From: a virus
IMG/VR virus record: IMGVR_UViG_3300046777_002716
Coordinates: 37,898 to 101,897 of that record
DNA: 64,000 nt
Reading direction: 5' to 3' (one strand)
Positions within the stretch are counted from its first letter, which is position 1. Every line of letters starts with the position of its first letter. Of the stretch, positions 23,249-33,586 are shown one piece after another. The notes below the pieces were generated by a model. That model did no database searches, was not told the DNA's origin, and worked only from the letters and a program-made list of their open reading frames with translations. A program made the translations under genes and the position numbers.

Positions 23249-24932
23249 TTTTCCCACCTTTGGGTTTTGGAATTTCTACCATTGAGGTATCTATTGTTGG
23301 TTCAATAGGAGTTTCACCATTTGCACCTTGTTCTATTCCTGCTGCCTGATCTGGTGGTATTTCTCCTTCTGGTGGTAATGGATTACCATTTTCGTCTACT
23401 GGAGCATTAGGATCAGGAAGAATACCTTTTGCAATTTCATCTTCTATTTGCATATCAATATCAATAATTTCAGCATCAGTTTGACGAAGAATCTTTTTGC
23501 GTACATACTCTGTTGAATAATATTTTCCAATATATGGTTCAATAGTTGTTGCAAGAGTAAGTCTATTTGTAAGAAGTTCTGCTTCTTTTAGTTCGGCAAA
23601 ATGATTATCATATAGGAAATCATATTGTATATGATCTGAAATTTTTTCCCAATCTTCTGGAGAAACTACATTTTTTAAGAGTAGTTGTGTGCGAAGCATA
23701 TCATTGAATAGATTTGCAAAACGCTTTCTTAAACGTCCAACAAATTTGGAGAACATCAATTCGTCTCTGAGAATTTCTGATGAACGCCCCAGATTAAATC
23801 CATCTCCTCCACCAGCAATTCTAGATTCGGGAACACCTAGTGCTCTATAAAGTTTCTTTTGAAAGTATTCAATATCCGAAAGTTCTCCAAGATTTTGACC
23901 ACCTGGTAAAGTTGTAATTTCTGTTCCTCTTCCACCTTCTCTGCGAGGCAACCAGAAATCTTCAAGCATACTCATGAATTTTCTATCATCACGAACTTCG
24001 CCGGTGTTTGCGTCATATACAAGTTTATTTCTATAGCGAGACATAACCTCTTTGAGGTACTGTTCTGCTTTTACTTTAGGAAGATTACCTACATCAATAT
24101 AAAAAATACGACGCTCTGGTGCTCTTGATAATCTATAAATTACCAAAGAATCCTCAATCATTCTAAGTTGGTTGAGGGCTTTGATTGCTTTATGTAGATA
24201 TGATAGTACAGTTCCTTTATTTCTATCTACCAATCCAGAAGAACAATATGTTATGGAATCTTTTGCAATCTTTACTCCCTTTTTAGAACCACCAGTAACT
24301 GTTCCTGATGGAAAATTTGGTGTGGGGGTATAAATGTAGAACTCTTCAATATCTGGAAAACTTTGATCCTCATCTGTAGAGGAAAAGTTTATATTTGAGT
24401 AATTATTTGCACCATTCTTTTTCTTTTCTTGACGCACATGCTTCAGTTTCATGGGATCAATATATCTAAGTTCTTTGATCCCTTCTTCTGGTTTCTTTTG
24501 GTCGATTACTTTCAGATAAAAAAGTCTACCATCAATATACCAATTCCTGAAAATTTCGTGACACTTTTTATCAAAATCCATCATTTCTTTGATGGATTTG
24601 AATTCGTCTCTTATTACGTCCTTTAATCTATCGCTTGCATTTAAATTAGATAACTCAATTTCAACTGGTGAATCATATAGATCACTAACAATTGCTTCGT
24701 TAACGACGTTTTCGATAGCATTATCACACTCTGGATGGAGTGCCATTTCACGATATCTACGAATTAAATCGTATTCAGTCCTGTAAACACCTTCAATATC
24801 TACATATTGACCATAAAATCCAGATTGGATAAAATAATCAACCCCGTCCTCATTATTAGGAGGAACGGGGGAAACTATAGATTTGGACTTTTTATCATTA
24901 TCTTCAATCGAAAAACCAAAAAGTTTCGCCAT
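23244..24932 (-). CDS. 20: Portal vertex protein gp20
   Basis: A 562-aa portal (T4 gp20 is 524 aa), the dodecameric ring through which DNA enters and to which the neck binds. The conserved middle is obvious: EIELSNL, FFWYIDGR-type NWYIDGRLFYLKVID, YSYLHKAIKALNQLRMIEDSLVIYRLSRAPERR in about 250-285, and RALGVPESR with the downstream RSSEILRDE. The C-terminal tail beyond 510 is Pro/Gly-rich. This gene is the classic marker for cyanophage diversity. It is followed by gp67 and preceded by gp19. Confidence 0.98.
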   Translation of the reverse strand: MAKLFGFSIEDNDKKSKSIVSPVPPNNEDGVDYFIQSGFYGQYVDIEGVYRTEYDLIRRYREMALHPECDNAIENVVNEAIVSDLYDSPVEIELSNLNASDRLKDVIRDEFKSIKEMMDFDKKCHEIFRNWYIDGRLFYLKVIDQKKPEEGIKELRYIDPMKLKHVRQEKKKNGANNYSNINFSSTDEDQSFPDIEEFYIYTPTPNFPSGTVTGGSKKGVKIAKDSITYCSSGLVDRNKGTVLSYLHKAIKALNQLRMIEDSLVIYRLSRAPERRIFYIDVGNLPKVKAEQYLKEVMSRYRNKLVYDANTGEVRDDRKFMSMLEDFWLPRREGGRGTEITTLPGGQNLGELSDIEYFQKKLYRALGVPESRIAGGGDGFNLGRSSEILRDELMFSKFVGRLRKRFANLFNDMLRTQLLLKNVVSPEDWEKISDHIQYDFLYDNHFAELKEAELLTNRLTLATTIEPYIGKYYSTEYVRKKILRQTDAEIIDIDMQIEDEIAKGILPDPNAPVDENGNPLPPEGEIPPDQAAGIEQGANGETPIEPTIDTSMVEIPKPKGGKI

Positions 24933-24964
24933 TTTATAAATTTAAACTGCTTATTTTAATATAT

Positions 24965-25555
24965 TTAGTTGATATCTTCACCACCTGCTGATGGAGAATT
25001 ACCTTTAATTGCTTCCCACCAGAGAATTTGGAATTCAACAGTAAATTCCTGAATTGTGCTAGTACCATAATCTAGAGCGATTGAACCAACTGCGGTTGGG
25101 AATACATCATAAAAATGATATGCTCTAAGGGTAGTTCCGTCACGATCCAATTGATAAACAAATGCATCTGCAGTGTATGCAGTAGGATCTGTTACACCTG
25201 TGTTATCAGAAACTCTATTGATCTTGTTCATCCAGTTCTCAAAAGCAGAACGAATGGCAAAATCTGTATCGTTGATAACTGTTACAGTCCAACTTTCAAA
25301 AGATCTATCTCCAGCAACTTTTAAAGTACGACCTCTAAAAGGTACATCAATTGGATTTACCTGAGATGCTGGCAAGTTTGCTCCTTTAACTAAGAATCTT
25401 GCCTTATCGAGAACATTAGAGTCTGCTGGAGCAATATCTGGGAAAGAAAGAACAACTTCAAAAAGGTTACTTCTTGCGCCACCACCTGTTAATTTACTTT
25501 TAAAGTCAGTAATCTTCCTTAGTGGAGGTGGATTTAATTGATTTCTGGTTGCCAT
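24965..25555 (-). CDS. 19: Tail tube protein gp19
   Basis: A 196-aa tail tube subunit (T4 gp19 is 163 aa). Pattern LTGGGARSNLFEVVLSFP, then RFLVKGANLPASQVNPIDVPFRGR across 48-71, and the SFESWTVTVINDTDFAIRSAFENW core are characteristic of T4-like tube proteins. It lies 19 bases after gp18 and is followed by gp20. It polymerises into the inner tube through which DNA passes. Confidence 0.97.
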   Translation of the reverse strand: MATRNQLNPPPLRKITDFKSKLTGGGARSNLFEVVLSFPDIAPADSNVLDKARFLVKGANLPASQVNPIDVPFRGRTLKVAGDRSFESWTVTVINDTDFAIRSAFENWMNKINRVSDNTGVTDPTAYTADAFVYQLDRDGTTLRAYHFYDVFPTAVGSIALDYGTSTIQEFTVEFQILWWEAIKGNSPSAGGEDIN

Positions 25556-25574
25556 AGTTTTTTAAACCTCTAAA

Positions 25575-27725
25575 TTAAAAGTTTCCGATTACTTCTTCAA
25601 AGTCAACACCAGTTTTGGTGGCAATGAAGTTTAGACCAATGAAGTTAATTGATCTTGCTGGTTTGATATAAATGTCAGCAACGAATTCGTTGTTGTCAAT
25701 AACTGCAGCAGTATTATTAGTTTCATCACAAATTACGACATAATCAAAAATACCTCTCTTTGCCTGTACATCACGTAGGAATGGTTCAATAGTATTTACA
25801 AAGTTTGTTCTTGTGATTTCATCATTAAATTCAAAGAGTTGATCTTTTGCTGCTTGTGAAATGGCATTCTCAAGATAAATGAACAGACGACGAACATTGA
25901 TTCTGTCAAATGCAGATGCTTTACCAAGTCCAGTTCTGTCACCAAAGAGAATAATTCCTGCTCCAGGAGAGAAAATTACTGGATTAATTCTATTTGAGTA
26001 CAGTTTATCTCTTTGTGCTTTAGTTGGATTGTATGGTAATTTAATTGCATTGAGGATCGCACCTCTTGATGTGCCCGCAGGTGAATACCAAGCAAAGTTG
26101 TTGATATCATTTCTAGCACATAGTCCAGCAATATCACCATTTAGAGGTACATATCTGAAAGTATTTGAGAATCTGTCATACATGTACTTATAACCACTAT
26201 CAAATACTGCATATGATGAAGATGTGATTGGTGCATAGAAACTCAGAACATTTTCTGTAATGTCTGCTGCAGAATTAATGGTTACTTCAACCTGCGATGC
26301 TGTGTCTGTTATTGCAGCACCTCTATATGGAGAAATAAATGCAACAGCATCCTTTCTCAATTCGGCAACGGAAATTAGTTTATTTGCAAGTGCTTGGGCA
26401 GTTTCTTTTGTATAACCTGCAGAACCCATTAGTAGAAAATCTACTTGGAAATTTTCTGTGCTTTCAAATAGATCATAACCTGCAGAAAGTTTTGCAAGAT
26501 CTACTGTTAAAGACCCAGCAGAATTAATATCAGATTGTCCATTATAATCTTTACCGCCAGATAGTGAACTTGTTAATGCACCACATGCACCAAAAACAAT
26601 ACCATCGGTATCTTGATCCCATCCAATATCAGTATTTAAAGTAAATCCTGAAGAGAATCCAGTAGTTACTATTCCTGCAGGAGCACTACCACCAAAAATT
26701 GTGGAAGAACCACTTTCTAGATATTTTCTCCAATAGGAAGGACTACCAACTGAGAATTCTGCATCTTTACCCTTAGAAAGACTTAAGTGTTTTTCTAAAA
26801 TAGTACCTGCGTTTCCAGTTACCGAACCTAAAGAGTCAATAACTACAATATGCACTTCATCGAATCTAGAATTTCTTGCAGCAGCATACCCTGAAGTTCC
26901 AGGTCTAGGAGCAAGATTATTCCAATTTGTGGTAGAATTTGTGGTAAGTTCGATAGTTTGTTGATCGAACCAGTCTACTTGTGAAGTAATGCTTGTTGTT
27001 GCAACTCCAACACCACTATTGTTTACAATAGAGATGTCGTTGGCAGTAGAAAACGCATAAACACCACTAGGTTGATAATCAACCTCTGTCTCTGTTCCTG
27101 CTGCAGAAACGTGACTTAAAACTTTTACACCAATTGATCCAGAACCAATTTCTGTAATGATACCCTTTAAATATCCATCCAGAAGTGTTGTACTTCCTAC
27201 TCCTGGAAGTACTGAATTAATTGCTTGTGTAACTCCATACCCAAGAACAACATTTGCAGTTGCAATACCGAGAGTTTGATCTACTTTGGCATCAATAATT
27301 GCAACCTTGATTCCATTTGCCCAAGAACCTGGATTTTTTGCTGCGACAACTACATTAGTAATTGTATTCTCGTCGTAACCAAGTTGATTGTAGTGCTCTA
27401 GACTTTTAATTTTTACACTACTTGCAGTACCGACGAAACCATTTCTAAGGGAATCGTCATCTGCTCTTACAACTCTTAGTGATCCACCATAAGCAAGGTA
27501 GGATGATGCAGTTAACCAATGCTCATAGTGCTTGTCTACTGAATATGGTTCTCCGAAAATTTGTAGTAAATCATTTTCGTTCTCTACTAGAGTAGGTACA
27601 TCTACCTGACCCTTAGCAAATGGTGCAACAATTGCACCCACTTTATTGGATGAAGGGGTAGTTCTCCCAATAGTTAAATCAACTTCCCTTACTACAATTC
27701 CAGGAGATGCTAAATTTAGCGGCAT
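25575..27725 (-). CDS. 18: Tail sheath protein gp18
   Basis: A 716-aa contractile sheath subunit (T4 gp18 is 659 aa). The N-terminus LASPGIVVREVDLTIG and the region containing VGAIVAPFAKGQVDVP are conserved, as is the C-terminal assembly region with SRINPVIFSPGAGIILFGDRT and FVNTIEPFLRDVQAKRGIFDY. The variable middle (about 200-420) is the exposed domain. An exact late octamer lies 37 bases upstream of the ATG. Confidence 0.97.
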   Translation of the reverse strand: MPLNLASPGIVVREVDLTIGRTTPSSNKVGAIVAPFAKGQVDVPTLVENENDLLQIFGEPYSVDKHYEHWLTASSYLAYGGSLRVVRADDDSLRNGFVGTASSVKIKSLEHYNQLGYDENTITNVVVAAKNPGSWANGIKVAIIDAKVDQTLGIATANVVLGYGVTQAINSVLPGVGSTTLLDGYLKGIITEIGSGSIGVKVLSHVSAAGTETEVDYQPSGVYAFSTANDISIVNNSGVGVATTSITSQVDWFDQQTIELTTNSTTNWNNLAPRPGTSGYAAARNSRFDEVHIVVIDSLGSVTGNAGTILEKHLSLSKGKDAEFSVGSPSYWRKYLESGSSTIFGGSAPAGIVTTGFSSGFTLNTDIGWDQDTDGIVFGACGALTSSLSGGKDYNGQSDINSAGSLTVDLAKLSAGYDLFESTENFQVDFLLMGSAGYTKETAQALANKLISVAELRKDAVAFISPYRGAAITDTASQVEVTINSAADITENVLSFYAPITSSSYAVFDSGYKYMYDRFSNTFRYVPLNGDIAGLCARNDINNFAWYSPAGTSRGAILNAIKLPYNPTKAQRDKLYSNRINPVIFSPGAGIILFGDRTGLGKASAFDRINVRRLFIYLENAISQAAKDQLFEFNDEITRTNFVNTIEPFLRDVQAKRGIFDYVVICDETNNTAAVIDNNEFVADIYIKPARSINFIGLNFIATKTGVDFEEVIGNF

Positions 27726-27761
27726 TTTTTATTCTCCGTTCTATCCAGAATTATCTAAAAG

Positions 27762-27769
27762 TATTTATA
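27762..27769 (-). promoter_or_regulatory. Late promoter octamer TATAAATA (gp18-gp19)
   Basis: An exact TATAAATA on the minus strand 37 bases before the gp18 ATG in the gp17-gp18 gap. Confidence 0.7.
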
Positions 27770-27791
27770 AATTCCTTTGGTTTAGTTCTGC

Positions 27792-29516
27792 TTATCTATA
27801 ATCCCACATATATGAACGATCACCATATTCATCCAGATTCCATACTTCCATTGCTTGACCTTCATTTTGAGAGTTAGCAATTAACCACCTATCACCAGTT
27901 TCTTTTTCTACAACAAATATTTCTTCATCTAAACCATCTACAATAAAACCAAATGGGGACATATCCTGTTCAATCTGATTTTTTTGTTCTTCATAAATTC
28001 TTTTACGAACATCATTGTTCGTCATTTCTTTAAAATAATCTTGTGCAACTAACCATGCAAAAATAACAAGACACATTGCTAGGTCATCATTACAACCTTC
28101 TTCTGCAGCAAATGAATTATGTTTTTGGATAAAAGTAGTTAACTCTGCAATTATGTCATAATCATTTATCAGCAATTTATCATCTTCTATCAATAATTTT
28201 AAATTAGAACAACCTAATTTTTTAACAGCAGCAGTCATCCTTACACCCATCTGCGACTTCTTACCACTAAATCCAGATCCCACAATTTGTCCAGCTCTAC
28301 CTCTCATAGAACACATGAGCATGTTGTCATACTCCAAGTCAAAATGTAAAATATTGGCAACTTGATCCCCAATATCATTAACTTCAGCAAGTATCCAAGC
28401 ATTATTATATGCCTTAGCAACTTTTTCAATTACACTTGGAAATAACATTGGTTTAATTTCATTATTTTTATATTTTGCAACAACTTTGTATGGAAAATTT
28501 GTAATATCAAATACTATAAATGCCGAATAATCGTTTCCAATTCCTCTAGCAACGTCAACTGTTATTAGATAATTATTTTCTTCTTTTGGATTTTCATAAA
28601 CATCTAAACCTTTATCACCTCTCTTAATCGGATCATCATAAACCAGTATTTTTAATTTACTTGGATTAATCAGTGTTCCTACAGAACCAAGGAATTCGCA
28701 AAGGTGCTCTGCTCTAAATTGTTCTTCACTTGTGTTGGCAATAGTCTGCTCCTTCCATGCCTCATCTCTTCCAGGTACTTCACTCCAATGAACTTCCGTG
28801 GCAACGAATGAATTTTTCCCTCTCTCAGCATCATGCCACATTCTATAGAAGTGATTCATACCCTTGGGGGTTGAAACTATAATAACCTTTGTAGACTTAC
28901 CAGATGAAATTGTAGGATAAACAGAAGCAAAGAAGTCATCTGCAATATGGTTTGGAACGAAAGCAAATTCGTCCAAGAAGATAATATTGAATGACATACC
29001 TCGAACAGCAGATGCTGAAGTGGATGCTGCAATAATTTTAGAACCATTTTCCAATTCTAATGATCCTTTGTTCCAAGATACAATTCCTTGTTGCATCCAT
29101 TTTGGCAAATTCTCATATGATAATTGTAATCTACTCAAGATTTCTCTAGATGTCGATGCTTTGTTTGCAAGGATACCAATATTCACATTATCATTAAATA
29201 CCACATAATGTAATAGGTAAGAGACTACAGTAGTTGTCTTTCCTACCTGTCTAGGCATTTTGCAGATATTGAATCTGTTCTTATGGAAATTTGTTACCAA
29301 CCTTTCCTGAAAAGGCCACATTTCAAAACCAACGAGACCATCATCAACGTTAACAATTTTGATATAGTTTTTTGCAAAGTAAACCGGATCTTCTTTACAC
29401 TTTAAGAATTCAAGAATCTGTGCCTCAGTCCATTGAATTGTTGTGTTTGCCCTTTTTAAATTAGGGTTAGAAAGATATGCATCTCCAGCCTTTAATCTAA
29501 TATCTTCAATAGTCAT
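27792..29516 (-). CDS. 17: Terminase large subunit gp17
   Basis: A 574-aa packaging motor (T4 gp17 is 610 aa). The ATPase domain has Walker A KMPRQVGKTT (86-95) and Walker B FNIIFLDE (177-184) followed by FAFVP; the coupling motif VIIVSTPKG is at 211-219. The RNase H-like nuclease begins with LITVDVARG (D321), continuing with an acidic GDQVANIL segment and a CNDDLAMCLVI motif near 480. It lies 3 bases after a structural gene. No intein or intron was found in the frame. Confidence 0.97.
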   Translation of the reverse strand: MTIEDIRLKAGDAYLSNPNLKRANTTIQWTEAQILEFLKCKEDPVYFAKNYIKIVNVDDGLVGFEMWPFQERLVTNFHKNRFNICKMPRQVGKTTTVVSYLLHYVVFNDNVNIGILANKASTSREILSRLQLSYENLPKWMQQGIVSWNKGSLELENGSKIIAASTSASAVRGMSFNIIFLDEFAFVPNHIADDFFASVYPTISSGKSTKVIIVSTPKGMNHFYRMWHDAERGKNSFVATEVHWSEVPGRDEAWKEQTIANTSEEQFRAEHLCEFLGSVGTLINPSKLKILVYDDPIKRGDKGLDVYENPKEENNYLITVDVARGIGNDYSAFIVFDITNFPYKVVAKYKNNEIKPMLFPSVIEKVAKAYNNAWILAEVNDIGDQVANILHFDLEYDNMLMCSMRGRAGQIVGSGFSGKKSQMGVRMTAAVKKLGCSNLKLLIEDDKLLINDYDIIAELTTFIQKHNSFAAEEGCNDDLAMCLVIFAWLVAQDYFKEMTNNDVRKRIYEEQKNQIEQDMSPFGFIVDGLDEEIFVVEKETGDRWLIANSQNEGQAMEVWNLDEYGDRSYMWDYR

Positions 29517-29519
29517 AAA

Positions 29520-30770
29520 TTAATAAATCTCTCTCCACCTCATAGAAACACCAACGTTAGTTAGATCCGTTCCAATATTACTTACACGAACTGAAAAAAT
29601 TTCAGAATTTGTTGAATCATAATTTTGTGCTAAGAAATTCTTTCTTGATGTAGGTCCATTTACAGATGCAGATGATGTTGCTGCTGGTTTTTGTAAATTC
29701 TGACTATCGCCTGCTGCATAACCACCCATAAAGTCTTCATAAACTGCAGTAGTAATTCCAGTAGCAGACTGATTATATTCTACTACTGATTCATCATTCT
29801 CAGAAATCCATTCTCCAGTCGCACTAAATCCCTCAAAGTTTCTGATCTTTACAACCTCATATTTTACATTAGAACCAACGCTGAATACCTGAACGTCTTC
29901 AAGTCTAATAATTGCTCTATTTGGATATCCTTTGAAAGAGTTTTTGAGTCTGATTGCAATAATTGGAACAGTTGAACCAACACCAACTGTTCTAAGTGAT
30001 GTTGTGTGAGAAAATTCTTTTCCTACCTCAGAGTACCCACCTTCGCTGATAACACTTGCACAAATGTGAGCAAATGATCCGCCCGCACCAACTTGTGCTC
30101 CAGTATTTCTAACCTCTGCTCTCACTGGAAGATTTGGATTAGACATATAGACGGTTTCAAGATGATTTGAATTGTAGAATTCGTGTGCTACAATATTCTT
30201 CCCATCCATACTAAAACCACAACGAACTCTACCAACTCCTAACCATTCAAAGTCAGTAAAAACTAGTTGAGTTTTTGTAATATCGAGATTAAATCCAGAT
30301 ACACCACTACCATCTAATTTATCTTTATTCCATTGAGATTGTGGAACTCTTCTTTCTGATGCACCGACTCCAGTTTGTGATCTAATAACAAAGTTTAAAG
30401 TTCCATTTGATTCTTGTTCTAAGTAAATACCATTATTATCATTAAAATAACCAACTCTCTTGATTACATTTTGTTGTGCTGATCCAAAGTTGAAAGAATT
30501 AAAAATCAACTGTGATTTTCCAGGCATATAATGATGATATCTCTTAGACTGATGGATTGTATATCCATTAGTGCTAATACCAGACTGAAGAATTGCTGAT
30601 GCTTTATTTCTATCAAATGAAACAGTAGCACCAGTTCCAACCTTTACGTCAATAAAGTCTGGGTCAATAGAATATCGATGTTTATAATCACCCAGAGTAT
30701 ATGGGTCAGATGTTCTTAGGCGACCAAAAGCATCATCTGCCGGTCTAAATGGTTCATACAGATGTGACAT
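29520..30770 (-). CDS. Conserved cyanophage virion structural protein, 416 aa
   Basis: A 416-aa beta-rich protein placed between gp16 and gp17 in the virion operon. The N-terminus MSHLYEPFRPADDAFGRLRTSDPYTLGDYK is recognisable in cyanophages (read across residues 1-30) and the middle has repeated beta-strand segments such as WLGVGRVRCGFSMDGK. It has no enzymatic motif and no signal peptide. It shares its class with cyanophage proteins seen in virions; a head or neck decoration role is an inference. It starts 1 base after its upstream neighbour. Confidence 0.72.
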   Translation of the reverse strand: MSHLYEPFRPADDAFGRLRTSDPYTLGDYKHRYSIDPDFIDVKVGTGATVSFDRNKASAILQSGISTNGYTIHQSKRYHHYMPGKSQLIFNSFNFGSAQQNVIKRVGYFNDNNGIYLEQESNGTLNFVIRSQTGVGASERRVPQSQWNKDKLDGSGVSGFNLDITKTQLVFTDFEWLGVGRVRCGFSMDGKNIVAHEFYNSNHLETVYMSNPNLPVRAEVRNTGAQVGAGGSFAHICASVISEGGYSEVGKEFSHTTSLRTVGVGSTVPIIAIRLKNSFKGYPNRAIIRLEDVQVFSVGSNVKYEVVKIRNFEGFSATGEWISENDESVVEYNQSATGITTAVYEDFMGGYAAGDSQNLQKPAATSSASVNGPTSRKNFLAQNYDSTNSEIFSVRVSNIGTDLTNVGVSMRWREIY

Positions 30771-30771
30771 T

Positions 30772-31575
30772 TTATATTACTCTCCAGGAATTACCTTTCC
30801 AAATAAGTGTAAGTGATCCATAATCATAAGCAATAATTGCTCTATCTCTACCATCTATTAGGTCTGTTGCTGACGGTAGTATCGTAATATATCTATTAGT
30901 TCCTTTTGATGCTTCTCCCAACTCGTCCTTAACAACAAAAATTTTTCCTTCTCTATCTGCTCTTGGTAGAGTAATAGTGACTGCACCTGCATAGTTTACA
31001 CCGATGTAGTAGTCTTGATGTTTTATGGTGTATGTTGATGTAGTCACGGATGTTATTGGAACATCCATATAAGTGAGATTTGTCTCACCACCTCCACCTA
31101 AGGTGGAGAGTTGTTGTTGAATACGATTTAAAAATAATTTATAATGTTTTTGGAGATCCTCAAGAGTTGCAAAATTTTGATCCAATGGAGTTAGTGGATC
31201 TTTTGTTTTTTCTTGTGATGAATTATTTAGAAGACCTTCACTAACCAATTTTTCTTCTTTTACTGGTTTAGTTTCTACTTTTGCAAGACGATCATAATAA
31301 TCTGGAAGTTCATCTAAATGTTGAGATGCAATTACAGATGCTATTTCCTCATCTTTTGTATGTTCCTTTTCAACCTTTATCCCTTTTTTCAGTTGATTTT
31401 TAATTTTAGAAACAGGAACATCGTGCTTTTTAGCAATCTGCTCTGGAGTTTTAAAGGGTTTTAGTTGTTCAATAAAAAGTTTTTCAAAAGAGTCTCCAAT
31501 AAGAGAATCAATTTCATCTTTTTTCTTTTTTTTCTCTTGTGCAACTAATTTAAAAAGATCTGATAATTCAGTCAT
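30772..31575 (-). CDS. Structural-operon protein with DUF5661-like domain
   Basis: A 267-aa protein of three parts. The N-terminus has a poly-lysine coil (AQEKKKKKDEIDSL). Residues about 43-100 carry the pattern LKKGIKVEKEHTKD and IASQHLDELPDYYDRL known as DUF5661, often a small domain near phage recombination or structural genes. The C-terminal 110 residues after a GGGGE linker form a beta-rich domain (VNYAGAVTITLP, LIDGRDRAI) like trimeric fibre or capping modules. Probably a virion protein; exact role unknown. Confidence 0.65.
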   Translation of the reverse strand: MTELSDLFKLVAQEKKKKKDEIDSLIGDSFEKLFIEQLKPFKTPEQIAKKHDVPVSKIKNQLKKGIKVEKEHTKDEEIASVIASQHLDELPDYYDRLAKVETKPVKEEKLVSEGLLNNSSQEKTKDPLTPLDQNFATLEDLQKHYKLFLNRIQQQLSTLGGGGETNLTYMDVPITSVTTSTYTIKHQDYYIGVNYAGAVTITLPRADREGKIFVVKDELGEASKGTNRYITILPSATDLIDGRDRAIIAYDYGSLTLIWKGNSWRVI

Positions 31576-31607
31576 TAGATATTCCTCATATTACCACTTT
31601 ACTATTA

Positions 31608-33140
31608 TCACCACTTGACTCTATTAGACCAATAAGCCGCTGACATTTTGCCCTTTGAAATATTCTTAGCATGTCTTGCCTTGAATCTTTCACGGCGACT
31701 TGCATACTCTTTTGATTCTCCTTCTTTCTTCGGTGATCCTTTTACACCTCTCTGACCAAAACGAATAATTTTTTCTTTTCCGTTTTCACATGCTTTTACT
31801 ACATGAGACTTACCCGTGAGTGAATCACCCACGGGATCAGACTTTGGGGAGTTGCACTTCATCTTTGATTTATCAATAGATTCCATAAATTCCATAAATG
31901 TTTTGCCGCATGGTTCATAAGAATCTGCAGTTCTAACCATAGAACTTGGACTAGACTTTACTGGAGGAAGATCAACACCAACAAGTTTTTTAACCATCTG
32001 TGATGGTAGTTGTGATCTTTGGGATGGACTCATTTTATGTAGTTTTTCCTGAGCAGAAGTTAGTTTTTTGCCACCTACAGTAAAACTAACTTCTTCCTCA
32101 ACTTTATGTTCCCCACTATCAATATAGTCTGCGGCACTATCCAAATAATCTGCCGCTTTAGTAATTTTTGATTGTACCCATGCTTCTATATTACCTTCAC
32201 CTTTCATTTTATTGCGAAGTCTTTTCGCTGCAGAAATAATTGTGGAAAGTTCTGATCTTGCCATAGAATATTCATGATCATTAGATTCTGTAAAATTACC
32301 AGGATGTGGACTATTAGCGTGGTAATGTGGGTTTGACATTGCAACACCAGATAATTTTGAAGGTAATGAGAACATATCCCAATATTTTGGACCATACTTG
32401 CACTCAGATCTTTTCTCATCTTTAGCACACTTTGGGCAATATCTAACCATTTCCATGGATTCGGATTGAGTACCCCAATTTTTTGCACCAACTTTACGAC
32501 ACTTTACTAATGCACCAGAAGCATAAGCACTTGGCCAAACATCATATCTGGATTTTACTTTGTGGTAGCAAGCATCTTTTTTACCACTACCTTTTCCTGG
32601 GGTATCTTTTTTTGCCTCGTTTAGTTCCATTGCTTCTTTAATTCCGGGTTCTGCTTTTATGTAGTTTGGGTCTTTTTTTCCTTTTGCAAAAGTAGGTACC
32701 ATAGTTGGTTTTTCACCACTACTTTTAGATTGTTGATTCTTGTCTTTCTGTCTTTTTCTACGAACGGCAGATCTAATCAACGCATCACCTTTTTCACCCT
32801 TTCTTTTTAATGCCGATAATCTCCCACTACTAAAACATTTTGGTGTTTTAGTTTCACCTGGTTCGTTTGCACATGGAGATCCATCTGCTTGAACCCATCC
32901 AGGTTTTCCATCCTTTGAACGAGAACCTTTAAACCAATGGTGTAAGGTACCTTCTTTCAAATCTTTAATCCAGGTATCTGGTGTTTTATTATGTTTAGAA
33001 ACAAAATTATTATGTAATTCCTTAGCAGTTACATCATACTTTTTCATAATATTTCTCATGAGTCTATCAATAGAATCATAAGAAATATCATCTAGTTTTT
33101 TTAGACGGTCTTCAAGTTCTGTAACTGAATTTTTTTTCAA
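31608..33140 (-). CDS. Multi-domain putative virion protein with DUF5872-like module
   Basis: A 510-aa very basic protein. The N-terminal half contains a DUF5872-like module (HHWFKGSRSKDGKPGWVQ, CANEPGETKTPKCFSSGR). Residues about 185-225 have a KKDACYHKVKSRYDVWPSAYAS segment, a second Cys-containing module common in phages. A possible zinc site CPKCAKDEKRSEC is near 233-245. The C-terminus holds HVVKACENGKEKIIRFG and RRERFKARHAKN with YWSNRVKW, a third recurring phage module. Combination of DNA-binding-like modules in one virion-operon protein is notable. It lies 20 bases after gp16. Confidence 0.65.
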   Translation of the reverse strand: MKKNSVTELEDRLKKLDDISYDSIDRLMRNIMKKYDVTAKELHNNFVSKHNKTPDTWIKDLKEGTLHHWFKGSRSKDGKPGWVQADGSPCANEPGETKTPKCFSSGRLSALKRKGEKGDALIRSAVRRKRQKDKNQQSKSSGEKPTMVPTFAKGKKDPNYIKAEPGIKEAMELNEAKKDTPGKGSGKKDACYHKVKSRYDVWPSAYASGALVKCRKVGAKNWGTQSESMEMVRYCPKCAKDEKRSECKYGPKYWDMFSLPSKLSGVAMSNPHYHANSPHPGNFTESNDHEYSMARSELSTIISAAKRLRNKMKGEGNIEAWVQSKITKAADYLDSAADYIDSGEHKVEEEVSFTVGGKKLTSAQEKLHKMSPSQRSQLPSQMVKKLVGVDLPPVKSSPSSMVRTADSYEPCGKTFMEFMESIDKSKMKCNSPKSDPVGDSLTGKSHVVKACENGKEKIIRFGQRGVKGSPKKEGESKEYASRRERFKARHAKNISKGKMSAAYWSNRVKW

Positions 33141-33160
33141 TTTTTTTACCCAATAAAGAC

Positions 33161-33577
33161 TTAATCTTTATTATTTAGAAAACCTTGCTTTAGAAGTTTT
33201 GATAATTCTGAAGTTGAACCAACAAAAACTGCATTATTGGTAACATTGTTGGTAGTTTTTGTAGACTCGTCTTCAATATCTTTGACTTTTTTCTGTAGAT
33301 CAATTAATTTATCTGTTGTATCCGCAACACTTTTAATCAGTTGTCCAGCTACTTCATATGCTCTAGGAGAATCACTTTCTCCAGCAAGTTCCATTATTCC
33401 ATTAATTGCCTCTTGACCCTTTTCGATTAGTGAATATAAATTTGCTCTTGTATATTCATAATCTTTTTTTATATCTTGTGTTATTGTACTAAGAACTTCG
33501 ACATCAGTCTTAGTAGATTTAACATCAACTATTTGAGAATCCATGTTGTTATCAATATTATCTAAATTGGTATTCAT
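33161..33577 (-). CDS. 16: Terminase small subunit gp16
   Basis: A 138-aa helical protein (T4 gp16 is 164 aa) that regulates packaging initiation. The central coiled-coil with DYEYTRANLYSLIEKGQEAI and the following LAGESDSPRAYEVAGQLIKS helices are typical of T4-type small terminases. It sits between gp15 and a structural gene. Its size and position agree with cyanophage gp16. Confidence 0.92.
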   Translation of the reverse strand: MNTNLDNIDNNMDSQIVDVKSTKTDVEVLSTITQDIKKDYEYTRANLYSLIEKGQEAINGIMELAGESDSPRAYEVAGQLIKSVADTTDKLIDLQKKVKDIEDESTKTTNNVTNNAVFVGSTSELSKLLKQGFLNNKD

Positions 33578-33586
33578 AATTAATTA

